NCBI RefSeq assembly: GCF_008580665.1 | Contig: NZ_BKDJ01000006.1 | Location: 128,880 to 192,879, forward strand | Source: Zafaria cholistanensis | GTDB taxonomy: Bacteria > Actinomycetota > Actinomycetes > Actinomycetales > Micrococcaceae | Direction of reading: 5' to 3' | Length of the DNA stretch: 64,000 bases | Part shown: one piece after another, positions 53,466-61,417 of the stretch | How positions within the stretch are numbered: position 1 is the first letter of the stretch | Layout: every line of letters begins with the position of its first letter | Position numbers and translations under genes: made by a program | The notes under the pieces: generated by a model | Told to the model about the DNA's origin: nothing | The model's input: only the letters and a program-made list of their open reading frames with translations | The model's database searches: none

Positions 53466-54095
53466 TCATGAACACCGATCCGCAAGGATGGATGCGCCAG
53501 GCCCTGAGAGCTCGGCGCAGTACGCCCGGCGGCCTGTCATGCCCATGATGAGGGCGAGGCTCGTACCGCGCACGGCCTTGCCCTGACCGATAGTGAGGCC
53601 GCTGTCGGTCGCCTCGAGCCGGAGGCCTGCAATGCGCTTTTTCGCGATTACCACCTGGTCGGTTCCGGCGTAATAAGACAGCACCGCATCGAGGCTCTGC
53701 CGCGGGTACGCGCGCACCAGTCCAAGCGGCCGGCGAATGTCCTCTCCATGCACCAGCATCTCCCCCAGAAGAGCCACCCGGGGCAGTGGGGGCGATGTCC
53801 GGCTTCCAATCGTTGACCGGAACAGGACAAGGGTGTCGCGGTGGTCGGAGCCCAGTTGCTCATTGAGCCGCTCGTGGACCTGCCGATCGAAGTCGAACCG
53901 CGCACGGAGGACGCCGAGAAACCAACGCGGAGCGGAGACTGCTCCGCTGACGGTCATATGGGCAAGGACTTCGCGGACTGACAGTCCCGTACAAAGCGAG
54001 GGTGTGGCCCATTCCTCTGCATCAAGGGGTTCGAGCTGCTCAACAAGAGCCTGGCGCTCGGTATCGATGCTCCTCCACAGGGCGTCCCGCTTCAT
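53466..54095 (-). CDS. Maleylpyruvate isomerase family mycothiol-dependent protein
   Basis: A 209-residue DinB/MDMPI-fold protein. LDAEEWATPSLCTGLSVREVLAHMTVSG is the N-terminal metal/thiol-binding helix pair of the family (the W-x-x-P-x-x-C-x-G-x-x-V-x-x-x-x-x-H pattern), and LLGEMLVHGEDIRRPLG supplies the other two ligands (E-x-x-x-H-x-x-D). Members are mycothiol-dependent isomerases or S-transferases, mostly untested. Start ATG 54095 fits the fold; 14 upstream codons are possible but not family-like. The gene lacks a clear ribosome site and may be leaderless. Confidence 0.85.
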   Translation of the reverse strand: MKRDALWRSIDTERQALVEQLEPLDAEEWATPSLCTGLSVREVLAHMTVSGAVSAPRWFLGVLRARFDFDRQVHERLNEQLGSDHRDTLVLFRSTIGSRTSPPLPRVALLGEMLVHGEDIRRPLGLVRAYPRQSLDAVLSYYAGTDQVVIAKKRIAGLRLEATDSGLTIGQGKAVRGTSLALIMGMTGRRAYCAELSGPGASILADRCS

Positions 54096-54404
54096 GGGTC
54101 CATCATTGCGTACGGCCGGCCCGTTCCTCGCGAACACCTCCTCCCTCGTGCCGTTCAGGCGGTCCGGATTGCCGGCGGGGGCCTGTGGCGGGAGCGGTAG
54201 GCCGCCGAACGCTACCGTGGAAGCACGCCCGCCGGCCCCGCGCGGGCGTCGCCGTCGTGCTGCGCACCGCCGGCGGCGGCACCGGGGAATTCACCGGCCC
54301 AGCCGCCGTCGAAACCGCAGTTTCCGGTCCGCTTTCCTGAGCCCGCTTGCCCGGTGCCAGAACCGCCCGGCCCGCCTGACTGAACCCGCTTGGCCCGGCC
54401 CGGC
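54096..54404. other. Interval without a supported gene
   Basis: About 310 bases. A plus-strand frame ending at 54340 reads VAVVLRTAGGGTGEFTGPAA near its end, which looks more protein-like than chance, but it has no start, ribosome site or homologue that I recognise; it may be a decayed remnant. GC-rich short repeats (GCCCGGCCCG and similar) fill 54355-54404. Confidence 0.4.
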
Positions 54405-54982
54405 TCAGCGTGCCGGGCGGCCCGGGATCCCGGCGGCGTCGGCGATGGCCCGGTAGGCATCCGCCAGGTCGTCCAGGCTGGAGTGGGCGTTCAGGCCGCT
54501 GGGATTCGGCGCGACGTGCAGTTCGGTCTCCGGCCACGGCGAAGGCTGCCGGCCGGACCGTGCCCGCGGCTGCCCGAAGGCCGTCCGGTAGGCGGTGATC
54601 CCCAGGACCGCGACGACGCGTGGGCGGCGTGCGCGAATCAGCGCGTCCAGCCTTTCCGCCCCGCGAGCAGCTCCTCACGGCTGAGCTCATCGGCGCGGGC
54701 GGTGGCCCGGTGGCAGATGTTGCTGATGCCGATGCCCCGGGCCGCCAGGTGCGCAAGGTCTTCCTCCCGGTAGCCTTCCGACGCGTCGATCAGGCGGTCG
54801 GTGACCCCGGCCCGGAACAGCGCGGGATAGAAGCGGTTCCCCGGACGGGCAAAGTGCGCGCCGGTGGCCGCCGTCCAGAGCCCGGGATTGATGCCCACGA
54901 ACAGGAGGCGAAGCGGGTCCGGCAACAGGTCGGGCACGGTCGCGTCGCGGAAGGACTCCAATTCGGTGCGCGTGTATCCCAC
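54405..54982 (-). pseudogene. mug: G/U mismatch-specific DNA glycosylase, frameshifted
   Basis: Two frames together encode one complete Mug-type uracil/thymine DNA glycosylase. Frame 1 (54982 to about 54660) has VGINPGLWTAATGAHFARPG and NRFYPALFRAG, the GINPG active-site motif. Frame 2 (about 54660 to 54405) has VLGITAYRTAF and VAPNPSGLNAHSS, the second motif, and ends IPGRPAR at a TGA. The switch occurs at a run of four C (54659-54662); a fifth would restore one frame of about 193 residues. In the sequence as given, frame 1 stops at 54638. This is either a recent loss-of-function mutation or a homopolymer base-calling error. Start ATG 54982. Confidence 0.85.
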
Positions 54983-55176
54983 CTCCCCAGCCTACCGATC
55001 CCGCCCGCCTGTGGATCCTGCTCGGGCGGCATGACTGGCGGAACCGCCGGTCGCAAAGGAGTTCGCCGAGCGGTTGCCTGCACAGGCCAAGGCCTGAAAA
55101 GGGGGACCGGCAGCCGAATCACGAAAAAGGTCGCCCAGGAGCGGGCCGAGTGGTTGCTCCCTCCGCTGGACCCGGT

Positions 55177-56355
55177 CTACCGGTTGCTGCCCAGCGGCAG
55201 TTGCTCGCTGTCATTCGCGGCTGCCGGATAGGCGGTCATGAGCGCGGCCGATGCAACCCAAATGAGGCCGATGCCTGCCACCGTGAGGGCGCCGTCGAGG
55301 CTGGTCGTGAATCCGGCCAGCGCGGCACCGGCCGCGAAGGCGGTTGTGCGCAGGCCCGCGCCAACAGTGAAGACCTGGGACCTGAGGCGGGATGGACTCA
55401 GCCGGCTGCGGAGGTGGAGCATGGCGGTGGTCGCGGATGCGGTGAAGACGCCCGACAGGCCGATGGCGATGATCGTCCAGGCCGCCCCCAGATCCAGGGC
55501 CGCGGCGATGGTGAACAGTCCGGTGGCGAAAAACCCCGCCATCATGACGGCCGGAGGCCGGGCGCGGGTGGGCCGGACCGTCTCCCACAGTGCCCCAAGG
55601 AGGCTGCCTATCGCAAAGGACGTGACCAGCAGCGCTGCGTCGTTCGGAGCCCCGGTCCGCTCGATCGAAAGGGCCACCGCGGCAACGGCCAGCCCGCCCT
55701 GGCCCAGTTGGCTCAGGGTGGATGCGCCGGTCACTACGGCAAGAGGGCGGTGCCCGAGGATATGGCCGAGTCCCTCAAGGACCGACCGTCCGATGGAAAC
55801 GCCTGCGCCCGCATGGGACCGCAGTCTCATGGCCGCGGTGCCGAGGGCCCCGAAAAACGCGGCAGCGGCCAGCACCCCCAGGGCGGCCTGGGCTGGAAAG
55901 AAAAGCGCCACGACGGCGACCAGGGCAGGTCCTGCGACCGCGGACAGGTTGTAGGAGAGCGCGTCATAGGCGAAGGCGCGGCGCTGGTCGGGGATCGCGT
56001 CCGCGACAAAACTTGAAAGGCCGCCCATATAGAAAGGCGCAACCGCACCAGCCAGCACCAGGGACGCCAAGACCACGGGAAGAGGGATGTGGCCGAGGAA
56101 CACCGCCACGGCAAAGGCGGCGGCGGTCAGTAAGCCTGACCCCGCGATCAGCAGGCGCGGGCGGCGGGCCCGGTCCAGGACGGCGCCAACAAACGGTGCC
56201 GCGAGGACACTCGGGCCGAGCGAGACGGCAACCAGTACGCCTCCCAAGCCAACATCGTTCATCTGCTGGACGGCCAGAATCGGGATGGCCACGGCGGAAC
56301 CGGCGGAAGCCAGCCTTGGGGGCACCGACGCGGCGAGATATCCGAGGGTGCTCAT
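55177..56355 (-). CDS. MFS transporter
   Basis: A 392-residue major facilitator with about twelve helices. It begins MSTLGYLAASVPPRLASAGS, the typical pattern of the EntS/YbbY-like group, and the helix 2-3 loop reads AAPFVGAVLDRARRPRLLIAG. SFVADAIPDQRRAFAYDALSYN and LSQLGQGGLAVAAVALSIER follow. ATG 56355 was chosen as the start of the fold; upstream codons are not protein-like. AAGG precedes it closely and a better site, GAAAGG, is 17 bases upstream. Substrate unknown. LysR lies upstream on the same strand with 284 bases between. Confidence 0.85.
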   Translation of the reverse strand: MSTLGYLAASVPPRLASAGSAVAIPILAVQQMNDVGLGGVLVAVSLGPSVLAAPFVGAVLDRARRPRLLIAGSGLLTAAAFAVAVFLGHIPLPVVLASLVLAGAVAPFYMGGLSSFVADAIPDQRRAFAYDALSYNLSAVAGPALVAVVALFFPAQAALGVLAAAAFFGALGTAAMRLRSHAGAGVSIGRSVLEGLGHILGHRPLAVVTGASTLSQLGQGGLAVAAVALSIERTGAPNDAALLVTSFAIGSLLGALWETVRPTRARPPAVMMAGFFATGLFTIAAALDLGAAWTIIAIGLSGVFTASATTAMLHLRSRLSPSRLRSQVFTVGAGLRTTAFAAGAALAGFTTSLDGALTVAGIGLIWVASAALMTAYPAAANDSEQLPLGSNR

Positions 56356-56639
56356 CCTTGGGTAAGACTGCCTTTCGGTCGTGGCCGGCGTGGCAATCGG
56401 CCCTCTGGGCTCGGGCCGGGCCGGAGCGGCCCCACCCGGCGTCCGGGTGGAATGCTTCGACCTTACCCACAAGCCAAACGTGAGGGGTACCCGTCGCCGG
56501 GACCGTTAATCCCGCTCGGCCACGCCTGAAATTCCGCTGCCCTGCCGGAGAAGGCACGATACCTCCCATGCGGGAGGCAACCGCACGAACAGCAGCCATT
56601 CGGGTGGTTGTTGTGGCAGGGGCAGCTGCAGCGTAGAGG

Positions 56640-57587
56640 CTAGGACCCGGATCTCGGCGCGACGTCCAGGGCGTCGAATGCGGCCACCGATTCGCGCATA
56701 AGGCGTGCGACGGTGTCCACCGGGGTGCTGAGGGGCCGGCGCCGGTCGAACCGCCGCAAAACGATGCGCCGGGTGCCAAGTCCGGGGACGTCCAGGACTT
56801 CTACGCCGTCTTGGGCGACGCCGCTCAACGCCAGGGCGGGTATGACGGCCGCGCCTTCCCCCGCGGCCACCAAGGCGAGCGCAGTTAGCGTGTCATAGTA
56901 CTGGTGGACGATCTCCACTTGGGCGCCCGTGGACTGGCGAAGCCGGCCGACCACCGAGGCGTTGGCGGCCGAGGGCTCGACGCCGAGCCACGGAAGCGGC
57001 AGCCGGGCAAGGTCGACGTTTTCGGTAGTGAGCAGGACCCCCGAGGGAACCACCAGCTTCCAAGGCTCATCCAGGAGCGGCTCCTCGGACATTCCGGCGG
57101 GCAGTTGGCGCTGGGCGGCCGTGGCCGAATCGAGTTCGACCACCACCGCGTCAAGCTCGCGCTGGCGCAGCAGGCGCATCAACGCCGGGAGATCGTCTTC
57201 AACGATCCGCACCTGCAACTGTGGGTACAGGGCGCGCCATTCGGGCAGGCGCGGGATGACCATTGCCCGAAGAAAGCTCGTAAATCCGCCCACCCGCACG
57301 ACACCGGCGAGCTCGGCTCCGCCTTCCATCCGGGCGCGGGCGACGCTGAGGGCGCGCTCGATCTCCTCGGCAGCCTCCGCCATGGCCAGGCCGGCGGGCG
57401 TCAGCACGGAGCCCCGGGGGGTCCGCACGACCAAGGCGTGCCCCGTTTCCCCCTCCAACTTATTGAGCTGCTGGGAAACGGCCGAAGGCGTGATTCCCAG
57501 CTCGTCGGCGGCAGCGAGCACCCCGCCCGTGCGGGCAATAGCCAGAAGTATGCGCAGGCGGCGCGGGTCGATGTCCATATTTAGCAT
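56640..57587 (-). CDS. LysR family transcriptional regulator
   Basis: A 315-residue LysR-type regulator. Helix-turn-helix at residues 8-65: LRILLAIARTGGVLAAADEL, GITPSAVSQQLNKLEGETGHALV and RTPRGSVLTPAGLAM. The rest is a periplasmic-binding-protein-like effector domain (RLPEWRALYPQLQVRIVEDD, LVAAGEGAAVIPALAL). ATG 57587 or ATG 57578; neither has a ribosome site, and the dyad at 57584-57604 overlaps the first, so a leaderless message is likely. Divergent from a small CBU_0592-type membrane protein gene, its probable target. Confidence 0.9.
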   Translation of the reverse strand: MLNMDIDPRRLRILLAIARTGGVLAAADELGITPSAVSQQLNKLEGETGHALVVRTPRGSVLTPAGLAMAEAAEEIERALSVARARMEGGAELAGVVRVGGFTSFLRAMVIPRLPEWRALYPQLQVRIVEDDLPALMRLLRQRELDAVVVELDSATAAQRQLPAGMSEEPLLDEPWKLVVPSGVLLTTENVDLARLPLPWLGVEPSAANASVVGRLRQSTGAQVEIVHQYYDTLTALALVAAGEGAAVIPALALSGVAQDGVEVLDVPGLGTRRIVLRRFDRRRPLSTPVDTVARLMRESVAAFDALDVAPRSGS

Positions 57588-57614
57588 TTATAAACACTGA
57601 ATGCAGCGGAATGC
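57584..57614. promoter_or_regulatory. LysR-type operator with three half-sites
   Basis: GCATT (57584-57588) and AATGC (57600-57604) are a perfect inverted repeat separated by 11 bases, the classical T-N11-A geometry of LysR boxes. A second AATGC at 57610-57614 follows after ten bases, one helical turn. The AT-rich segment TATAAAC between the first two may also be the -10 of the divergent transcripts. Confidence 0.65.
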
Positions 57615-57684
57615 AATTGATCTAAAGTGCCGGGAGACTAATAATTGCTGCTGGAGGCACGGGTTCGCAGGGAGGGGAGGGGCG

Positions 57685-57957
57685 ATGCTGGCCGCAGCGC
57701 TGGGTTGGTTGGGAACAGCCGGAACTTTTCTGGCGTACGCCATGCTGTGGAAGGGTCGTCTCACCTCGGAGTCCCGCCTGTATGCCGTCCTCAACATGGC
57801 CGGCGGCCTGATGGCCGGGAGTGCCTGCGCCCTCTATGGGGCGTGGCCCGGCGCCGCATCCAACTTCGCGTGGGCTGCCTTGGGCATTCATTCGATGGTC
57901 CGCACGTCGCGCCGGCGCCCCGCGGCGGCCCCGGTGGTGGCTGCCTCTAAGAACTGA
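57685..57957 (+). CDS. CBU_0592-like small membrane protein
   Basis: A 90-residue protein with three hydrophobic helices: LAAALGWLGTAGTFLAYAML, LYAVLNMAGGLMAGSACALYG and SNFAWAALGIHSMV, then a basic tail. This looks like the CBU_0592 family, a small domain of unknown function also fused to other membrane proteins. Start ATG 57685 has GGAGGGGAGGGG upstream. Divergent from LysR with an operator between. Confidence 0.75.
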   Translation: MLAAALGWLGTAGTFLAYAMLWKGRLTSESRLYAVLNMAGGLMAGSACALYGAWPGAASNFAWAALGIHSMVRTSRRRPAAAPVVAASKN

Positions 57958-57976
57958 TCCGGCCAGTCACCGGAAA

Positions 57977-58032
57977 CCGGGGCCTCCGGGGGAGCCCGCG
58001 CTTGGGCGGGCGGGTTTTCGCGGAGGCCCCGG
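57977..58032. terminator. Nested bidirectional terminator between CBU_0592 gene and hpaI
   Basis: An outer perfect 12-bp stem CCGGGGCCTCCG (57977-57988) with its complement (58021-58032) encloses an inner GCCCGC/GCGGGC stem (57994-57999, 58006-58011) followed by GGTTTT. The inner stem with T-run suits the plus-strand gene; the outer stem suits the minus-strand hpaI. Confidence 0.8.
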
Positions 58033-58050
58033 CAGGTCCCGGGGCGGGCC

Positions 58051-58881
58051 CTAGTAGCTGGCCGGTGCGTTGCCGGCGGAGCCGCTCCCGTCGGTTGCGG
58101 GGTCGCCCGTGAAGCGGGCGGCCAAGGCCTCGGTGCCGCGGGCCAGCAGGGCGACGTCGGCGCCCAGGCCCACGAAGTCCGCCCCGGCGGCCATGTAGCG
58201 GCGGGCCTCTGGCTCGGCGAAGGCGTTCACGCCCACATACTTGCCGGCGGCCTTGACCGCCGCGATGGTGGCCTCGACGTTGGCGACGACGTCGGGGTGG
58301 GCCTGCTGGCCGATCACGCCCATGGAGGCGGCCAGGTCCGAGGGGCCGATGAAGACTCCGTCGACGCCATCCACCGCGGCGATGCCGGCGGCGTTGGCGA
58401 CGGCCTGGGCGGACTCGATCTGCACGATCAGGGTGATGGTTTCCGAGGCGCGCTGCAGGTAGTCGGGGATGCGGTTCCAGCGGGCGGAGCGGGCCAGGGC
58501 AGAGCCGACGCCGCGGATACCGTGGGGCGGGTAGCGCACCGCGGCGGCGGCGGCCCGGGCCTCTCCGGCAGTGTTGACCATCGGCACGATCAGGGTCTGC
58601 GCCCCGACGTCGAGGTACTGCTTGATCAGCACCGGGTCGTTGGCCGGCGGGCGGACCACCGGGACCACGGGATAGCCGCGCACGGCCTGGAGTTGGGCCA
58701 GTACGGAGGCGGGACCGTTGGGGGAATGCTCGGCGTCGATGAACAGCCAGTCGAAGCCGGCCCCGGCGCAGATCTCGGCGACCAGGGGGGAGCCGGAGCA
58801 GACCCAGATCCCGGCCAGCGGCCGGTCCGTCCCGGCCAGGGCGTCCTTGAGCGAGGGGTCGGGTTCTACTCGAAACGGCAC
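58051..58881 (-). CDS. hpaI: 4-hydroxy-2-oxoheptanedioate aldolase (HpaI/HpcH)
   Basis: Cleaves 4-hydroxy-2-oxoheptane-1,7-dioate to pyruvate and succinate semialdehyde, the last step of homoprotocatechuate meta-cleavage. The 276-residue class II aldolase has the HpcH barrel motifs FDWLFIDAEHSPNGP, VPVVRPPANDPVLIKQYLDVGAQTLIVPMV, the metal ligand region IVQIESAQAVANAAGIAAVDGVDGVFIGPSDLAASM and GADFVGLGADVALL. GTG 58881 was chosen because GGGGAG lies 7 bases upstream; it overlaps the 3' end of hpaH by 16 bases. The genes are translationally coupled and divergent from the rest of the cluster. Confidence 0.93.
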   Translation of the reverse strand: MPFRVEPDPSLKDALAGTDRPLAGIWVCSGSPLVAEICAGAGFDWLFIDAEHSPNGPASVLAQLQAVRGYPVVPVVRPPANDPVLIKQYLDVGAQTLIVPMVNTAGEARAAAAAVRYPPHGIRGVGSALARSARWNRIPDYLQRASETITLIVQIESAQAVANAAGIAAVDGVDGVFIGPSDLAASMGVIGQQAHPDVVANVEATIAAVKAAGKYVGVNAFAEPEARRYMAAGADFVGLGADVALLARGTEALAARFTGDPATDGSGSAGNAPASY

Positions 58882-59651
58882 GTGATGCTCCCCAGGGGTC
58901 CGTAGTCGGCGAATACGGTGTCGCCCGGGTACACCCACAGGGGGCGGGTGAAGGACCCGGCGAGGATAATTTCTCCGGCCTTGAGGGACTGGCCGTGGGG
59001 GGCGATCTTGTTGGCCAGCCAGTAGACCCCGGCGGCCGGGTGGCCCAGCACCCCGGCGGCGACGCCGGTCTCCTCCACCGTCTGGTTCTTGAACAGCACC
59101 GCGGAGATCCACGGCAGGTCCACCTCGGAGGGCTTCACGGGAGTGCCGCCAATGACCATGGCGCCCATGGCGGCGTTGTCGGAAATGGTGTCCACGATGG
59201 TGCGGCCCTCCATCTGGATCCGCGAGTCCAGGATCTCCAGGGCCGGGACCACGTACTCGGTGGCGCGCAGCACGTCGAAGATGTTGGCGTTGGGTCCCTC
59301 GATGTCCCTGTTCAGGACGAACGCGAGCTCCACCTCGATGCGCGGGTGGGTGTACTGGTCCCACTGCACCGTGCATCCGGAGTCGAGGACCATGTCGTCG
59401 AAAATGATCCCGTAGTCGGGCTCGGTGATCCCGGTGGCGGCCTGCATCGCCTTCGACGTCAGGCCAATCTTGCGTCCCACCAGCCGGCGCCCGGCGGCCT
59501 GGGAGCGCTGACGCCACAAATCCTGCACCGCGTAGGAGTCCTCCACGGTCATCTCCGGGAAGCGCGCCGTCAGGCGCTCCACCGGAACGCGCGTGCGTCC
59601 GGCCTCCACCAGTTCGTCCGCGATGCGGACGATCGTTTCCCTCTCAAGCAT
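58866..59651 (-). CDS. hpaH: 2-oxo-hept-4-ene-1,7-dioate hydratase (HpaH/HpcG)
   Basis: Adds water to 2-oxohept-4-ene-1,7-dioate to give the HpaI substrate. The 261 residues match the hydratase/4-oxalocrotonate decarboxylase family: TVEDSYAVQDLWRQR, GRKIGLTSKAMQAATGITEPDYGIIFDDM (substrate loop), HPRIEVELAFVLNRD (metal-binding E-x-E) and LGHPAAGVYWLANKI, plus AGSFTRPLWVYPGDTV. Start ATG 59651 has GAGGAGG upstream. It is the first minus-strand gene of the divergent hpa locus. Confidence 0.94.
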   Translation of the reverse strand: MLERETIVRIADELVEAGRTRVPVERLTARFPEMTVEDSYAVQDLWRQRSQAAGRRLVGRKIGLTSKAMQAATGITEPDYGIIFDDMVLDSGCTVQWDQYTHPRIEVELAFVLNRDIEGPNANIFDVLRATEYVVPALEILDSRIQMEGRTIVDTISDNAAMGAMVIGGTPVKPSEVDLPWISAVLFKNQTVEETGVAAGVLGHPAAGVYWLANKIAPHGQSLKAGEIILAGSFTRPLWVYPGDTVFADYGPLGSITCRFE

Positions 59652-59803
59652 GCTGCGCCTCCTCGCTGTTGCGGCCCGGCCCGCGGAAAACCCGCCGGCC
59701 CATGGGGCCGGAGCGGTTTCCCCTGGGCGGGGAATTCCGCCGCCGGGATCCCTCGGATGGTTCCTTGTCCGCACCCTCCGGAGCCGGTACTTGACGCTGG
59801 CGG

Positions 59804-59853
59804 GTGACAAGGGCCACACTACATCGTATACGATTTCATACACAACAAAGTGT
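59804..59853. promoter_or_regulatory. Control region of the hpa FAH-RraA gene with two palindromes
   Basis: ATCGTATACGAT (59823-59834) is a perfect 12-bp palindrome; GTATAC flanked in this way is typical of GntR FCD-subfamily operators. A second dyad ACAC, 6 bases, GTGT (59840-59853) adjoins it. GTGACA (59804-59809) and TATACG (59827-59832) form a -35/-10 pair with a 17-base spacer, so the first palindrome covers the -10. The leader is only about 20 bases and has no ribosome site. A GntR regulator is encoded in the operon. Confidence 0.65.
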
Positions 59854-59857
59854 GCCC

Positions 59858-61417
59858 ATGACGGATGAGGAGCAGCCAGTGGCCCAGGAAGCCAGCCAGA
59901 CCCAGCAGGTCCAGACCCAGCAGGCGCCGCAGGGCGAGCTGCAGGTGCGTCCGGTGGACCAGGCCGTGCTCGACGGGGTCGGCAAGGTGCTGGCAGTGCA
60001 CCTGAGCTACCGCTCCCGCGCCGAGCAGCGCGGCCGCGTCCCCGCGAACCCGTCCTATTTTATGAAGGCGGCCTCCTCGCTGAGCCTCTCCGGCACCCCG
60101 GTTGAGCGCCCCGCCGGCACCGAACTGCTTGCCTTCGAGGGCGAGATCGCCCTGGTCATCGGCACGGCGGCCCGCCGTGTGTCCCTTGAGGATGCCTGGG
60201 ACCACGTCGGGTGGGTCACCGCGAGCAACGACCTGGGCGTGTATGACATGAAGTACGCGGACAAGGGCTCCAACATCCGTTCGAAGTCCGGGGACGGGTT
60301 CACCCCGTTCGGCCCGGGCCTGATCCCGGCCTCCGCGGTGGATCCGCAGGGCCTGCGCGTGCGCACCTGGGTCAACGGCGAGCTTGCCCAGGATGACACC
60401 ACAAACGACCTGCTCTTCCCCTTCGCGCAGATTGTCGCGGACCTTTCCCAGCTCATGACCCTGCACCCCGGGGATGTGATCCTCACCGGGACCCCGGCCG
60501 GCTCCTCCGTGGTCGTCCCGGGCGACACGGTGGAGGTCGAGGTCGACTTCCCCTCCGCCGGCCTGACCTCCGGCCGCCTGTCCACCCCGGTGGTCCAGGG
60601 CACCGAGTCCTTCTCCGACTTCGGCAACCTGCCGCGGATTACCGAGGCGGACCGGATCGACGCATTCGGCAGCGAGGAGGCCGCCGGCGTCGTGCCCCCC
60701 ATCACCGGCAAGTCCGCGCTGACCGCGGACGTCAAGGCCAAGCTGCTCTCCGTCGCCACCGCCACCATCTCCGGCGCGCTGCGCAAGCGCGGCCTGAACA
60801 ACGTGAGCATCGACGGCCTGCAGGCCACCAAGGGCACCCAAAAGGTCATCGGCACCGCCCGCACCCTGCGCTACGTGCCCAACCGCGAAGACCTCTTCGC
60901 CTCCCACGGCGGCGGCTACAACGCCCAGAAGCGCATCATCGACACCGTCGGTCCGGGCGAAATCCTGGTCATGGAGGCCCGCGGCGAGAAGGGCTCGGCC
61001 ACCCTGGGTGACATCCTGGCCCTGCGCGCACAGGTGCGCGGCGCCGAGGCGATCATCACCGACGGCGGCGTCCGCGACCTGAGCGCCGTCACCGAACTGG
61101 ACATCCCCACCTTCCACAACGGCGCGCACCCGGCCGTGCTGGGCCGCAAGCACGTGCCGTGGGACACCGACGTGACCATCGGCTGTGGCGGAACCACCAT
61201 CCAGCCCGGAGACGTGATCGTTGCCGACGCCGACGGCATCCTGGTGATCCCGCCGGCCATTGTTGCCGAGGTCGCCGACGAGGTCGTGGAGCAGGAGCGC
61301 CAGGACACGTTCGTCTTCCGGATGGTTCAGGAGGGCCACAAGGTGGACGGCCTGTTCCCGATGAACGCCGAGTGGAAGGCCCGCTACAACGAATGGGTCG
61401 CGGGGGGTGCGAAGTGA
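59858..61417 (+). CDS. FAH-family isomerase/decarboxylase fused to RraA-like aldolase/decarboxylase domain
   Basis: A 519-residue two-domain enzyme of the homoprotocatechuate pathway. After a Gln-rich leader, residues 30-260 are a fumarylacetoacetate hydrolase (HpaG) domain: FEGEIALVIGTAARR (metal E-x-E), DHVGWVTASNDLGVYDMKYA, SGDGFTPFGPGLIP and DVILTGTPAGSSVVVPGDTVEVEV. Residues 295-519 are an RraA/HMG-aldolase-like domain: GSATLGDILALRAQVRGAEA, IITDGGVRDLSAV (R-D metal/substrate pair) and VQPGDVIVADADGILVIP-like sequence. E. coli HpaG has two FAH halves, isomerase and decarboxylase; here the second half is replaced by RraA. ATG 59858; short leader. The stop overlaps the GntR start (GTGA). 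Confidence 0.88.
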   Translation: MTDEEQPVAQEASQTQQVQTQQAPQGELQVRPVDQAVLDGVGKVLAVHLSYRSRAEQRGRVPANPSYFMKAASSLSLSGTPVERPAGTELLAFEGEIALVIGTAARRVSLEDAWDHVGWVTASNDLGVYDMKYADKGSNIRSKSGDGFTPFGPGLIPASAVDPQGLRVRTWVNGELAQDDTTNDLLFPFAQIVADLSQLMTLHPGDVILTGTPAGSSVVVPGDTVEVEVDFPSAGLTSGRLSTPVVQGTESFSDFGNLPRITEADRIDAFGSEEAAGVVPPITGKSALTADVKAKLLSVATATISGALRKRGLNNVSIDGLQATKGTQKVIGTARTLRYVPNREDLFASHGGGYNAQKRIIDTVGPGEILVMEARGEKGSATLGDILALRAQVRGAEAIITDGGVRDLSAVTELDIPTFHNGAHPAVLGRKHVPWDTDVTIGCGGTTIQPGDVIVADADGILVIPPAIVAEVADEVVEQERQDTFVFRMVQEGHKVDGLFPMNAEWKARYNEWVAGGAK

